Notes under the pieces: generated by a model
The model's database searches: none
What the model was told of the DNA's origin: nothing
What the model saw: the letters and a program-made list of their open reading frames with translations, nothing else
Program-made: the position numbers and the translations under genes
Assembly: GCA_900317515.1 (NCBI GenBank)
Contig: ONHA01000021.1
Span: 1 to 64,000 of the forward strand
DNA: 64,000 nucleotides
From: an uncultured Eubacteriales bacterium
GTDB taxonomy: Bacteria; Bacillota; Clostridia; Lachnospirales; Lachnospiraceae
Reading direction: 5' to 3'
Part shown: positions 34,168 through 41,808 of the stretch, piece by piece
Position numbering within the stretch: position 1 is the stretch's first letter
Layout of the letters: the number at the start of each line of letters is the position of its first letter

Positions 34168-34214
34168 AAAAGCCGACCTTGCGTGACAAAAAAGCAGCAG
34201 TCGGCTTTGTTTTG
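34168..34214 (+). terminator. Terminator after the ABM gene
   Basis: AAAGCCGAC and GTCGGCTTT form a stem with a loop of about 20 bases, followed by GTTTTG. Confidence 0.65.
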
Positions 34215-34236
34215 TTATCCGTGAGAAAAATGAAAA

Positions 34237-34290
34237 TTTATAAGATGAAGAGCGAGCTCCTCGAGAGGCTCAGCATGGAGCAGCTGGACA
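34237..34290 (+). repeat. 54-bp direct repeat, copy 2 (pncB tail relic)
   Basis: A perfect copy of 33741-33794 ends in a different last codon (AAACAGTAA) and is followed by a strong terminator. It is the relic of a second pncB 3' end, with no coding role of its own. Confidence 0.95.
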
Positions 34291-34312
34291 AACAGTAAAT
34301 GCTGACAAAAGA

Positions 34313-34340
34313 GAACTGCCGCGGTGTGCGGCAGTTTTTT
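34313..34340 (+). terminator. Terminator, probably the original pncB one
   Basis: AACTGCCGC-ggtgt-GCGGCAGTT is followed by TTTT. It stands just after the duplicated pncB tail. Confidence 0.85.
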
Positions 34341-34441
34341 GATACGCGGCAAAGAAGTATTTCCGATTACGTTCGGTTTCACATAAAGCCTTGGCAATTC
34401 GGAAATTCCCGCTTGCGGCTGTAAAAAACTGCCATATGGTA

Positions 34442-34450
34442 TGGTATAAT
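34442..34450 (+). promoter_or_regulatory. Extended -10 promoter of the double-HTH regulator
   Basis: TGGTATAAT fits an extended -10 element, 44 bases before the GTG start. No good -35 box is seen at normal spacing. Confidence 0.45.
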
Positions 34451-34493
34451 CAAATCGCATTTGTGATAATTTGACTTAAATGAGGATACAGCC

Positions 34494-36218
34494 GTGCATT
34501 TTCAAGAGCAATTAAACGCCTACCTTGCGGAAATAAGGGCAAGCCAGAAGAGTCTGGCTGCCGCTTCGGGTCTCAGCCCCGCTACGGTCAGCCGGTATGT
34601 ATCCGGTGTGCGTGAGCCGGAGCGGGACTCCCTGAAAATCCGCCAGCTGGCGGAGGGAATCGCTTCTCTTTCGGGCGGGACGCTTTCCGCGGAGACCGTC
34701 CTTGGCAAACTGAACGAAACCGTGAGAAAAGGACCGGTCAGCGACTACGACTGCTTTCTGTCCAATCTAAATGCGCTCCTTGCAAAGACCGGCATGCGCG
34801 GCAGCGAGCTCGCGCGGGCGCTCAACTACGATGCCTCGCACATCTCAAAGATCCTGTCGGGTGCGCGCCGGCCGGGAAATGTGCGGCAGTTCGCGGAGGA
34901 CACCGCGGCCGCCATCACGCTGAAGTTAGCCGGCAGCCGCGAGAGCGGCAGCATTGCGGACCTTATCGGTTTGGAGGAGGCTGAGAGCGGCAGTCTGGCG
35001 GTCCTGAGGGAGCGTATTATCGACTGGCTCGGTGCGGGCAGCACGCCGAAGAAAGAGGAGCCGGTCCCGCATTTTCTGAAAAAGCTGGATAATTTTGATT
35101 TAAATGAATATCTCACGGCGATTCGCTTCAACGAGATCCGCCTGCCGGCAGCCGGGGAGCCGCTGCCGTTGACACGATCCTACTACGGGATCCGTGAAAT
35201 GATGGAGGCTGAGCTGGATTTCATGCGGGCGACCCTCCTGTCCGACTCGGCGGAGGATCTGATCCTCTACAGCGACATGCCGCTTGCGGAGATGGCGGCC
35301 GATCCGGAATTTCCGAAACAATGGCTGCTTGGCCTTGCCATGCTGCTCAGGAAAGGCCTTCGTCTCCATATCATCCACGATGTGAACCGGCCTTTCGATG
35401 AGATGATGTTCGGACTCGAAAGTTACATCCCCCTGTATATGACCGGACAGATCGTTCCGTACTGCCTGCAGGTCCCGCAGGGATCCGTCTTCATGCACCT
35501 TCTGAAAGTTTCGGGGGCTGCCGCCCTGGAGGGTTCGGCCATCGCCGGCCGGCAGGAGGGCGGAAGATATTTCCTCTGCCGCGGAAAGGCAGAGGTGAAG
35601 CACTATATGCGGCGCGCGAAGGACCTGATTCGTAAAGCCAGGCCGCTGATGCGGATCTATCGCAGGGAGCAGAAGGAGGAATTTTATGAGATGCTCGGCA
35701 ATCTCCCCGGCGAAGAGGTCCTGACAATCGCTTCGTGTCTGCCGCTCTCGGCAATTTCGGGCGGGCTTCTGGAACGGATACTTGCGCGGACGGAGCTGCC
35801 GGATGCGGATAAGGACGCGGTCAGGGCTTTCCGCAAGACAGGCAGGGAGAGGATGTTTTCATTTTTAGAGAGAGGCCTGCCGGTCACGGTTGCGCTGCCG
35901 GAGCTTTCCGCGGAGACATTTGCGGAGGCGGGCGTGCGTCTTGCCCTCTCCGGCCTCTTCCTGGAAAGCGAGATCCTCTGTACCCGTGAGGAATATCTGG
36001 CTTATCTGGAGGATGTGCGGGTGCTTGCTGCGGAGCATCCGGGGTTCAGCGTCATCATGAATCCATCCCAGATCTTCCGCGGCATCAACTACACGATCTT
36101 CGGTGAAAAGATGGTGATCGTGTCGAAGGAGAAGTGCCCGGCGATCCATTTTGAGATCTGTCACGGGAGAATGGTGCAGGCGTTCAGGAATTTTATACCG
36201 CCGATCACAGAGATGTGA
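34494..36218 (+). CDS. Regulator-like protein with two XRE-type helix-turn-helix domains
   Basis: This 574-residue protein starts at GTG 34494 after AGGA. Two HTH domains are visible: residues 7-55 (KSLAAASGLSPATVSRYVSG) and about 85-130 (RGSELARALNYDASHISKIL). The remaining 400 or so residues are a mixed alpha/beta region with no family I can name. The C-terminus (INYTIFGEKMVIVSKEKCPA) looks conserved. It probably binds DNA and senses a signal through the long C-terminal part. The membrane protein gene begins about 40 bases downstream, so they may be co-transcribed. Confidence 0.75.
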   Translation: MHFQEQLNAYLAEIRASQKSLAAASGLSPATVSRYVSGVREPERDSLKIRQLAEGIASLSGGTLSAETVLGKLNETVRKGPVSDYDCFLSNLNALLAKTGMRGSELARALNYDASHISKILSGARRPGNVRQFAEDTAAAITLKLAGSRESGSIADLIGLEEAESGSLAVLRERIIDWLGAGSTPKKEEPVPHFLKKLDNFDLNEYLTAIRFNEIRLPAAGEPLPLTRSYYGIREMMEAELDFMRATLLSDSAEDLILYSDMPLAEMAADPEFPKQWLLGLAMLLRKGLRLHIIHDVNRPFDEMMFGLESYIPLYMTGQIVPYCLQVPQGSVFMHLLKVSGAAALEGSAIAGRQEGGRYFLCRGKAEVKHYMRRAKDLIRKARPLMRIYRREQKEEFYEMLGNLPGEEVLTIASCLPLSAISGGLLERILARTELPDADKDAVRAFRKTGRERMFSFLERGLPVTVALPELSAETFAEAGVRLALSGLFLESEILCTREEYLAYLEDVRVLAAEHPGFSVIMNPSQIFRGINYTIFGEKMVIVSKEKCPAIHFEICHGRMVQAFRNFIPPITEM

Positions 36219-36258
36219 ACCGGCCGGGAAAATCTGTAAAGAATGCGGGAAAATGCAA

Positions 36259-38439
36259 ATGCTTGAAGTAAACAATCAATATCCGGAATTTGCGGAACCT
36301 AACGAGCCCGTCAAGGGCGGAAAACATCATAAAGGACTCTACGGAGCGGGCGGAAAGAACCCGATGTTCTTTCTGTTCCGCTTTTTTATGCTCGCGGGAC
36401 TCCTTCTGATTATCATGGCCATTCGGATACCGCGGCTGCAGCTGAAAAACCCGGCAGGAGAAGGGGCTCCTCCGCCCAGTCCTGTCGTGACGGAGATGCC
36501 GGCAGAGCCGACAGTACCGCCGGTTGTCTCCCCGGGGCCGGAAAAAGGCCCCGATCCTGTCATACCGGAAGCGACGGAGACACCGACGCCGGAACCGACC
36601 GTGACAGTGACGCCGGAACCGACCGTGACAGTGACGCCGACACCGACGGCAACCCCGAGGCCGACGGCAACCCCGAGGCCGACGGCAACCCCGAGGCCGA
36701 CGGCAACTCCGAGGCCGACGGCAACCCCGAGGCCGACGGCAACCCCGAGGCCGACGGCAACCCCGAGGCCGACGGCAACCCCGAGGCCGACAAGTACCCC
36801 GCGACCGACGGCAACGCCGACGCCGACCGTGACGCCGACGCCGACCGTGACGCCGACACCGACCGTGACGCCGACACCGACGCCGGTGATTTACCGGAAT
36901 CCGACGGCTTCCGTCTCCCACGTCTACTACTGGCCGTGCCTTAATCACATCGAAGTTGAGTATACGATCACGGCCAACGACGCGAAAAATATCACCTCGT
37001 CGGGGACGATCGCTTCCGTGGCGTTTCCGGACCTGATGTCGGATCTGCCGGGCAAGTCCGGCGCGGGGACGATCGATGCCAACATCGACGCCACCGACAA
37101 GATGTACCTGTTTAGCCTCGACAGTTGGAAGACGGACATTACGCTGAACTACACCCTCAACGGGGCAGCGAAGACGCTCAAAGTGAGCGATACTCGCAGA
37201 CCGGAGATCAAGGGGCGCCTCAATTACTCGGACCTTGGCACGGGTGCCTTCGAGGACGCGGGAGAGAAATTCGTCTTCTCGAAGACAGCGTTCACCTATC
37301 CGAAGGATGACCGGCACACCTACGACGTCGAGGTCACCGGCCTTTCCATCGGCTGGATGATCGAGCGAGAGGATTCGGGCAGCTACACCTATGAGAAGGT
37401 CGGAAGCACCCGGGTGCTCTGGGACGGCACGGGGGAGAGCCCGATCGAAGCGATGAAGCCCATGGAAGACGAAGATGAGATGGAGATCGTCTTCCTGTAC
37501 GAGCACATGACGGACATCACGCCGCTGGATGATGCCGCGGACGCGACACATTTCTATCTCATCTACGAGATCGAGGGCACTGGAACCGACACGGACGGGA
37601 CGGTCTACAGGATTGCGGACCCGACCGGCACGGAGACGTCGCCGGCATGGATCGAGGAGCCGAGCTACACCGAGCCGACGGTTTCCATTTCCGGCGTATA
37701 CTTGTATACAAGCCTTCGGCATGCGGAGGTGCGGTATTCGATCACCGCGAACGACGCGACCAACATCAAGTCGCAGGCTGAGATCTCGTGCGAATGGGGC
37801 AGTTATTATAAATCTAAGTGCACGCTGCCGGAAATGACGGGCAGCGGCGATTTCACCGCCGACGCGAATTACGGAGACAACTTGCAGGGTGCCAGCGGCT
37901 CTACATGGGAAACCACGATCTATATGAGCTACAATCTCGGTTCTTCGAGCCGGACAAGGACGTTCTCCATATCCGGGCGTCCGGAGATACGGTACTGCTA
38001 CCTCGACTTCGCTTCCGATTACTATGTAAGCGATGACATCACCGATATGAGCATCGGACGTGAGCTGAAGCTGGTGTTTATGAACGACGACCCGCACAAA
38101 TACACCGCGGAGTTTAACAAGGTCGAGATCGAATGGTTCAAGTACGATTCCTACGGCAATGAAATCTCGGTCGGCAGGAGGGAGATCTGGGAGGGCAGCT
38201 TCACCGAGGGCGAAGGACCGGTCTTCTACGGGCCTTACGGGCCGATGACGGATACCGAGGACTCCTCGCAGCAGTGCTATGAGTACTCGTTCTGGTACAC
38301 GAACCTTAATGCGACACCGCCGGATCCGGAGGCCGTGCTCTTCCGTCTGCATTTCTACGGCAAGATCAGCGGCAACGATTCCTATGACACGTCGGATGAG
38401 CTTTACGCCTACACGGAGGAATACATGGAGCTTCCGTAA
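36259..38439 (+). CDS. Membrane-anchored surface protein with Pro/Thr repeat stalk and two homologous domains
   Basis: Of several in-frame ATGs I choose 36259, eight bases after GGGA, giving 726 residues. One transmembrane helix (FFLFRFFMLAGLLLIIMAIR) lies near residues 35-55 with a short cytoplasmic N-terminus. A stalk of TATPRP and TVTPTP repeats follows to about residue 210. Two related extracellular domains begin at SHVYYWPCLNHIEVEYTITA and SGVYLYTSLRHAEVRYSITA, each about 240 residues. No enzyme motif is seen. It could be an adhesin or a wall-spanning sensor. The stalk DNA is a minisatellite. Confidence 0.8.
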   Translation: MLEVNNQYPEFAEPNEPVKGGKHHKGLYGAGGKNPMFFLFRFFMLAGLLLIIMAIRIPRLQLKNPAGEGAPPPSPVVTEMPAEPTVPPVVSPGPEKGPDPVIPEATETPTPEPTVTVTPEPTVTVTPTPTATPRPTATPRPTATPRPTATPRPTATPRPTATPRPTATPRPTATPRPTSTPRPTATPTPTVTPTPTVTPTPTVTPTPTPVIYRNPTASVSHVYYWPCLNHIEVEYTITANDAKNITSSGTIASVAFPDLMSDLPGKSGAGTIDANIDATDKMYLFSLDSWKTDITLNYTLNGAAKTLKVSDTRRPEIKGRLNYSDLGTGAFEDAGEKFVFSKTAFTYPKDDRHTYDVEVTGLSIGWMIEREDSGSYTYEKVGSTRVLWDGTGESPIEAMKPMEDEDEMEIVFLYEHMTDITPLDDAADATHFYLIYEIEGTGTDTDGTVYRIADPTGTETSPAWIEEPSYTEPTVSISGVYLYTSLRHAEVRYSITANDATNIKSQAEISCEWGSYYKSKCTLPEMTGSGDFTADANYGDNLQGASGSTWETTIYMSYNLGSSSRTRTFSISGRPEIRYCYLDFASDYYVSDDITDMSIGRELKLVFMNDDPHKYTAEFNKVEIEWFKYDSYGNEISVGRREIWEGSFTEGEGPVFYGPYGPMTDTEDSSQQCYEYSFWYTNLNATPPDPEAVLFRLHFYGKISGNDSYDTSDELYAYTEEYMELP
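36643..36804 (+). repeat. 18-bp tandem repeat coding TATPRP units
   Basis: The unit CCGACGGCAACCCCGAGG starts at 36643 and recurs every 18 bases through 36786 (eight copies, one with a single change). A diverged copy follows at 36787. Shorter CCGACCGTGACGCC units continue after it. Copy number may vary by slippage. Confidence 0.95.
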
Positions 38440-38500
38440 GGAGTTGTGGAGAAGGCACTTTATTTTTAACAGTAGTTCATTTTTAAGGAGGGGATAAAAA

Positions 38501-39418
38501 ATGAAGAACACAAAGACACTGGTCGGAACGATCATCGCCGTCCTGCTCATCGTCCTGCTGCTTAACCCGCAGTGGCTGCCGCTCTCCGAGGCGACGAGGG
38601 AGAGCGTGCGGGAGCTGGAGAAGACATTTTTCCTGATCGAGCGGAGCGGCAGGATCACGCTGGCGCATATCCTGACGCTGCTCCTCATGATCGCGGTGCT
38701 CTGGATCGTCAATACCGCTGTCCGCGCGATCATCCGGTACTTCGGGCAGAAGGGCCGCCGGGCGGAGACCGTCGCGAACATGTTCGCGGGAGCCTTCAAT
38801 TATCTTATTGTGATCATCGGGGTGGTCTGGGGGCTTGCGATCCTCGGGGTCAACGCGACGGCGGTGCTGGCCGGCGTCGGGATCATCGGCCTGATCCTGG
38901 GCTTCGGCGCGCAGAGCCTGATCGAGGACATCATTACGGGGGCCTTCATCATTTTCGAGGGCCAGTACGAGATCGGAGACATCATCATCCTGGATGATTT
39001 CCGGGGTGTTGTGCGGAACATCGGCGTCCGCACAACGACGATCGAGGACGCCGGCGGCAACCTCAAGGTCGTCAACAACTCGGATATCCGGAATTTCCAG
39101 AACCGCTCGCGCAATCAGTCGCTCGCAATCTGCGAGTGCGCGGTGGCCTACGACACGGACCTTAAGAAGCTGGACGCGGTGCTCGCGGCAGGCCTTCCGG
39201 CCATGTACGAGGCGCACAAAGACCTGTACCTTGCACCGCCTCGCTGCCTCGGCGTCGAGACGCTGGCGGACAGCGGCGTGAACCTCAGGATCGTGGCGGA
39301 TGTGAAGGAGGAAAATGTTTTTGCCGCAAGACGGCAGCTCAACAGGGATGTCCTGGCGTTGTTCAACGGAAACGGAATCGAGATCCCGTTCCCGCAGGTG
39401 GTTGTGCACAAGGCTTAA
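38501..39418 (+). CDS. MscS family mechanosensitive ion channel
   Basis: This 305-residue small-conductance channel has an N-terminal helix, further transmembrane helices (LTLLLMIAVLWIVNTAVRAI; YLIVIIGVVWGLAILGVNAT) and the pore-lining VLAGVGIIGLILGFGAQSLI with its Gly/Ala pattern. The beta domain GAFIIFEGQYEIGDIIILDD and the C-terminal alpha/beta domain follow. It releases solutes on hypo-osmotic shock. AAGGAGG precedes the ATG. Confidence 0.93.
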   Translation: MKNTKTLVGTIIAVLLIVLLLNPQWLPLSEATRESVRELEKTFFLIERSGRITLAHILTLLLMIAVLWIVNTAVRAIIRYFGQKGRRAETVANMFAGAFNYLIVIIGVVWGLAILGVNATAVLAGVGIIGLILGFGAQSLIEDIITGAFIIFEGQYEIGDIIILDDFRGVVRNIGVRTTTIEDAGGNLKVVNNSDIRNFQNRSRNQSLAICECAVAYDTDLKKLDAVLAAGLPAMYEAHKDLYLAPPRCLGVETLADSGVNLRIVADVKEENVFAARRQLNRDVLALFNGNGIEIPFPQVVVHKA

Positions 39419-39429
39419 GGGAAGCATAT

Positions 39430-39465
39430 AATAAGGGGGCTGGTTTGAAACCAGCCCCCTTATTT
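39430..39465. terminator. Bidirectional terminator between MscS and amidase genes
   Basis: AATAAGGGGGCTGGTTT and its exact complement AAACCAGCCCCCTTATT form a 17-bp stem between the convergent genes. Confidence 0.9.
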
Positions 39466-39487
39466 GATTACCGCATTATTTAATTCT

Positions 39488-41128
39488 TTACTTGCCGAAG
39501 TAAGCGTCCACCCCGTTCGCCAGCCCGCGCGCAATCGCGCTCTGGCCGGCCTCGGAGGCCATGTAGAGGTCATCCTCCCGGTTGCTCATGAAGCCCATCT
39601 CGATGATGGATACCGGCATCGAGGCCCAGTTGATCCCGGTCATGTCGTCGCCGTCCAGGATCCCGCGGCTTAGGAACCCGGTCGCGGCACACTCGTTCGC
39701 AACGAGCAGCTCGGAGAGCCGCTGGGAATCCGCGATCACCGACGATGAGAGGTAACGGTTCGCGGAGGAGGGCTGGTAGGCCATGACACCCCGGACGGAG
39801 GGGCTGTCGGAGCTGTTGGCGTGGATGCGGATGAAGATATCCGCATGGGCAGCGGCGGCCATCTGCGCCCGCTCGGCATTGGAGAGGTCAACGTCGTGGG
39901 TCGTGCGGACCATGTAGACCGAGTAGCCGCGGGCTTCGAGCTCGGCTCTCAGCTTAAGGCCGACCCGGAGATTTAAGTCATACTCCTCGAGGCCGGACCA
40001 GAGGCCCTCGGTGCCGGAGGTCACCCGGGCCTTCATGACGGAAGAGCCCGGCGCGTTGGGCTCGAGGGCAGAGCTGCCGTGCCGCTGGTGGCCCGGATCG
40101 ATCGCGACGATGTACTGACGGCCCTGCGCAGGCGCCGGCGTATCCGCCGCAGTCGGTGCGGCCGGTATGACCGGCATAAATGAAAACCGCTGGGCCGCCG
40201 TGCCGTTTGCCGTATATGTCCGGATGTTGGTCCCGTTTTTCTGGCTTCCGCCGGCGATGTCCAGAGTTTTTCCGAGCGCGGAGACGATCGAGAAGGTGCC
40301 GCTTTCCCTTTCCTCAAAGCGCCATTTCTGGGCGGCTGTCTGATTGGAGGTGTAGAGCTGGATGTTGGCGCCGCTTGCGCGGGAGCCGCCGGCGACATCC
40401 AGAACTTTCTTTGCCTTCACGTTTGTGATCGTGTACCAGCCGTCGCCGAGGTAGGTGAGGGAGAACTGCTGGGCTGCCGTCCCGTTCGAGGAGTAGAGCT
40501 GCACGTTGGCCCCGTTTCGCGTGAGGCCCCCGTAAACGTCGATCACCTTCGAGGCGTTCAGCGCGGAGGTGAAGGTGAAGGTTCCGTCCGGCGCCACCCG
40601 CTGTCCGTCGATCTTTTCAAATGAAAACCGCTGGGCCGCCGTGCCGTTCCCCGCATAGATGCGGACGTTGGTCCCGTTTTTTCGGCTTGCCCCCGCGATG
40701 TCGAGGCGGAAGCCCGGGGCACAGACGGGTTCGATGCCGAAAGTCCCGTCCTCCGCGGGAATAAGGCGCCAGCGCTGGGCGCGTGTTCCGTTTGCGGTGT
40801 ACTGGCGGACGTTGGTGCCGCTCGCCGCTTTTGCCCCCTCGACGTCGAGGGCGAGGGCGGAGCACACGGGGGAGATGTGACAGGTTCCGTCGGAAAGGCG
40901 GGTCAGCGTGAACTGCTGGGCCGCCGAGGCGTTGCCTTCGTAGATCTGAAGATTTCCGCCGCTTTTTTTCGAGGCGCCGGCGATGTCGAGCACTTTATTT
41001 TCCGCAAGAGCGGAATGAATCACGTAGGTGCCGGAGGAGGGCAGCTCGTCGGCGGAGACGGTGCGGACGCGGCCGAAGGAGAGCAGAAAAACAAGCACTG
41101 TAAAAATAAATAAAAGTCTGCCTTTCAT
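39488..41128 (-). CDS. Secreted N-acetylmuramoyl-L-alanine amidase with ricin-type repeats
   Basis: This 546-residue protein has a signal peptide (MKGRLLFIFTVLVFLLSFGR). Three RICIN-like beta-trefoil blocks cover about residues 28-330, with repeated GKVLDIAGASxKxGxN and GNGTAAQRFSF. An Amidase_3 domain ends it: IDPGHQRHG (Zn His), EEYDLNLRV (Zn Glu), RIHANSSDS (Zn His) and the catalytic Glu in IIEMGFMSN. It cleaves the amide bond between MurNAc and L-Ala. The start at 41128 follows AAGGAGG; the longer frame is not supported. Confidence 0.93.
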   Translation of the reverse strand: MKGRLLFIFTVLVFLLSFGRVRTVSADELPSSGTYVIHSALAENKVLDIAGASKKSGGNLQIYEGNASAAQQFTLTRLSDGTCHISPVCSALALDVEGAKAASGTNVRQYTANGTRAQRWRLIPAEDGTFGIEPVCAPGFRLDIAGASRKNGTNVRIYAGNGTAAQRFSFEKIDGQRVAPDGTFTFTSALNASKVIDVYGGLTRNGANVQLYSSNGTAAQQFSLTYLGDGWYTITNVKAKKVLDVAGGSRASGANIQLYTSNQTAAQKWRFEERESGTFSIVSALGKTLDIAGGSQKNGTNIRTYTANGTAAQRFSFMPVIPAAPTAADTPAPAQGRQYIVAIDPGHQRHGSSALEPNAPGSSVMKARVTSGTEGLWSGLEEYDLNLRVGLKLRAELEARGYSVYMVRTTHDVDLSNAERAQMAAAAHADIFIRIHANSSDSPSVRGVMAYQPSSANRYLSSSVIADSQRLSELLVANECAATGFLSRGILDGDDMTGINWASMPVSIIEMGFMSNREDDLYMASEAGQSAIARGLANGVDAYFGK

Positions 41129-41160
41129 GGCGAAACCTCCTTGTAAGGAATCTATCAAAA

Positions 41161-41190
41161 AGTATAGCACAGGCAAAAGCATCTTTACAA
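41161..41190 (-). promoter_or_regulatory. Amidase promoter
   Basis: Minus-strand TTGTAA (41185-41190) and TATACT (41161-41166) are 18 bases apart. The -35 box overlaps the proposed -35 of the divergent queT promoter. Confidence 0.6.
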
Positions 41191-41213
41191 TCCCCCCGCC
41201 CTTATGGTAGTAT
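41184..41213 (+). promoter_or_regulatory. queT promoter (weak)
   Basis: TTTACA (41184-41189) and TAGTAT (41208-41213) are 18 bases apart. It is compatible with transcription of the structured leader that follows. Confidence 0.4.
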
Positions 41214-41221
41214 TGGCACCA

Positions 41222-41278
41222 GCAGGCAAAGCCTGCCGCGAGTTCGAAGTCCATCCTCGCGTAAATCAAAACCAGGAG
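41222..41278 (+). promoter_or_regulatory. Candidate preQ1 riboswitch upstream of queT
   Basis: A hairpin GCAGGC-aaa-GCCTGC (41222-41236) is followed by a second stem CGCGAG...CTCGCG (41237-41261). Its loop starts TTCGAAG and ends CCATC, and an A-rich tail TAAATCAAAACCAGGAG carries the ribosome site. The second stem, loop and A-rich tail match the plan of class I preQ1 riboswitches, and the gene is queT. The loop-tail pseudoknot pairing is not convincing by eye. Confidence 0.45.
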
Positions 41279-41286
41279 ATTTTTTT

Positions 41287-41784
41287 ATGTCCAAAAATAC
41301 TGCTTTTATCACACATGCGGCCGCGATCGCCGCGATCTATGTCGTCCTGACGCTCATCTTTGCGCCGATCTCCTACGGCGAGGTGCAGGTCCGTATATCC
41401 GAGGCGCTCACGATCCTGCCGTTCTTTACGCCGGCGGCGATTCCGGGGCTCTTCATCGGATGCCTCATCGCCAATTTCCTCGGCGGGAGCATCATTCTCG
41501 ACGTTATCTTCGGCAGCATCGCGACGCTCATCGGAGCGGCCGGCACCTATCTGCTTCGGAATAACCGCTGGCTTGCGCCGCTGCCGCCGATCATCTCCAA
41601 TACGATCATCGTGCCGCTCGTCCTTCGCTACGGCTACGGCGTGCCGCTTCCGATCCCGATGCTCATGCTCTTCATCGCGATCGGCGAGATCATCAGCTGC
41701 TATGTGCTGGGCGAGATCGTCCTTGCGGCGCTTCTCCGCTACAGAGAGTATATTTTCAGCAAAAAAGGTGCAAGCAGCATCTGA
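41287..41784 (+). CDS. queT: QueT family queuosine precursor transporter
   Basis: This 165-residue membrane protein has five to six helices. It begins with TAFITHAAAIAAIYVVLTLI and contains FAPISYGEVQVRISEALTIL and FIGCLIANFLGGSIILDVIF, the QueT (COG4708) pattern of ECF-type substrate-binding subunits. It takes up queuosine precursors, with the ECF module encoded elsewhere. AGGAG precedes the ATG inside the proposed riboswitch tail. Confidence 0.9.
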   Translation: MSKNTAFITHAAAIAAIYVVLTLIFAPISYGEVQVRISEALTILPFFTPAAIPGLFIGCLIANFLGGSIILDVIFGSIATLIGAAGTYLLRNNRWLAPLPPIISNTIIVPLVLRYGYGVPLPIPMLMLFIAIGEIISCYVLGEIVLAALLRYREYIFSKKGASSI

Positions 41785-41808
41785 CAGGTTTTTTATAAGG
41801 AGGTCACT

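Noticed and set aside
36643-36804. Regular 18-bp repeats as a CRISPR array
   Set aside because: There are no spacers between units, and the repeat is in frame within a coding region.
36205-38799. Minus-strand open frame of 864 codons opposite the repeat-stalk surface protein
   Set aside because: It is Arg/His-rich, mirrors the plus-strand codon pattern, spans two plus-strand genes and has no ribosome site. High GC produces such antisense frames.
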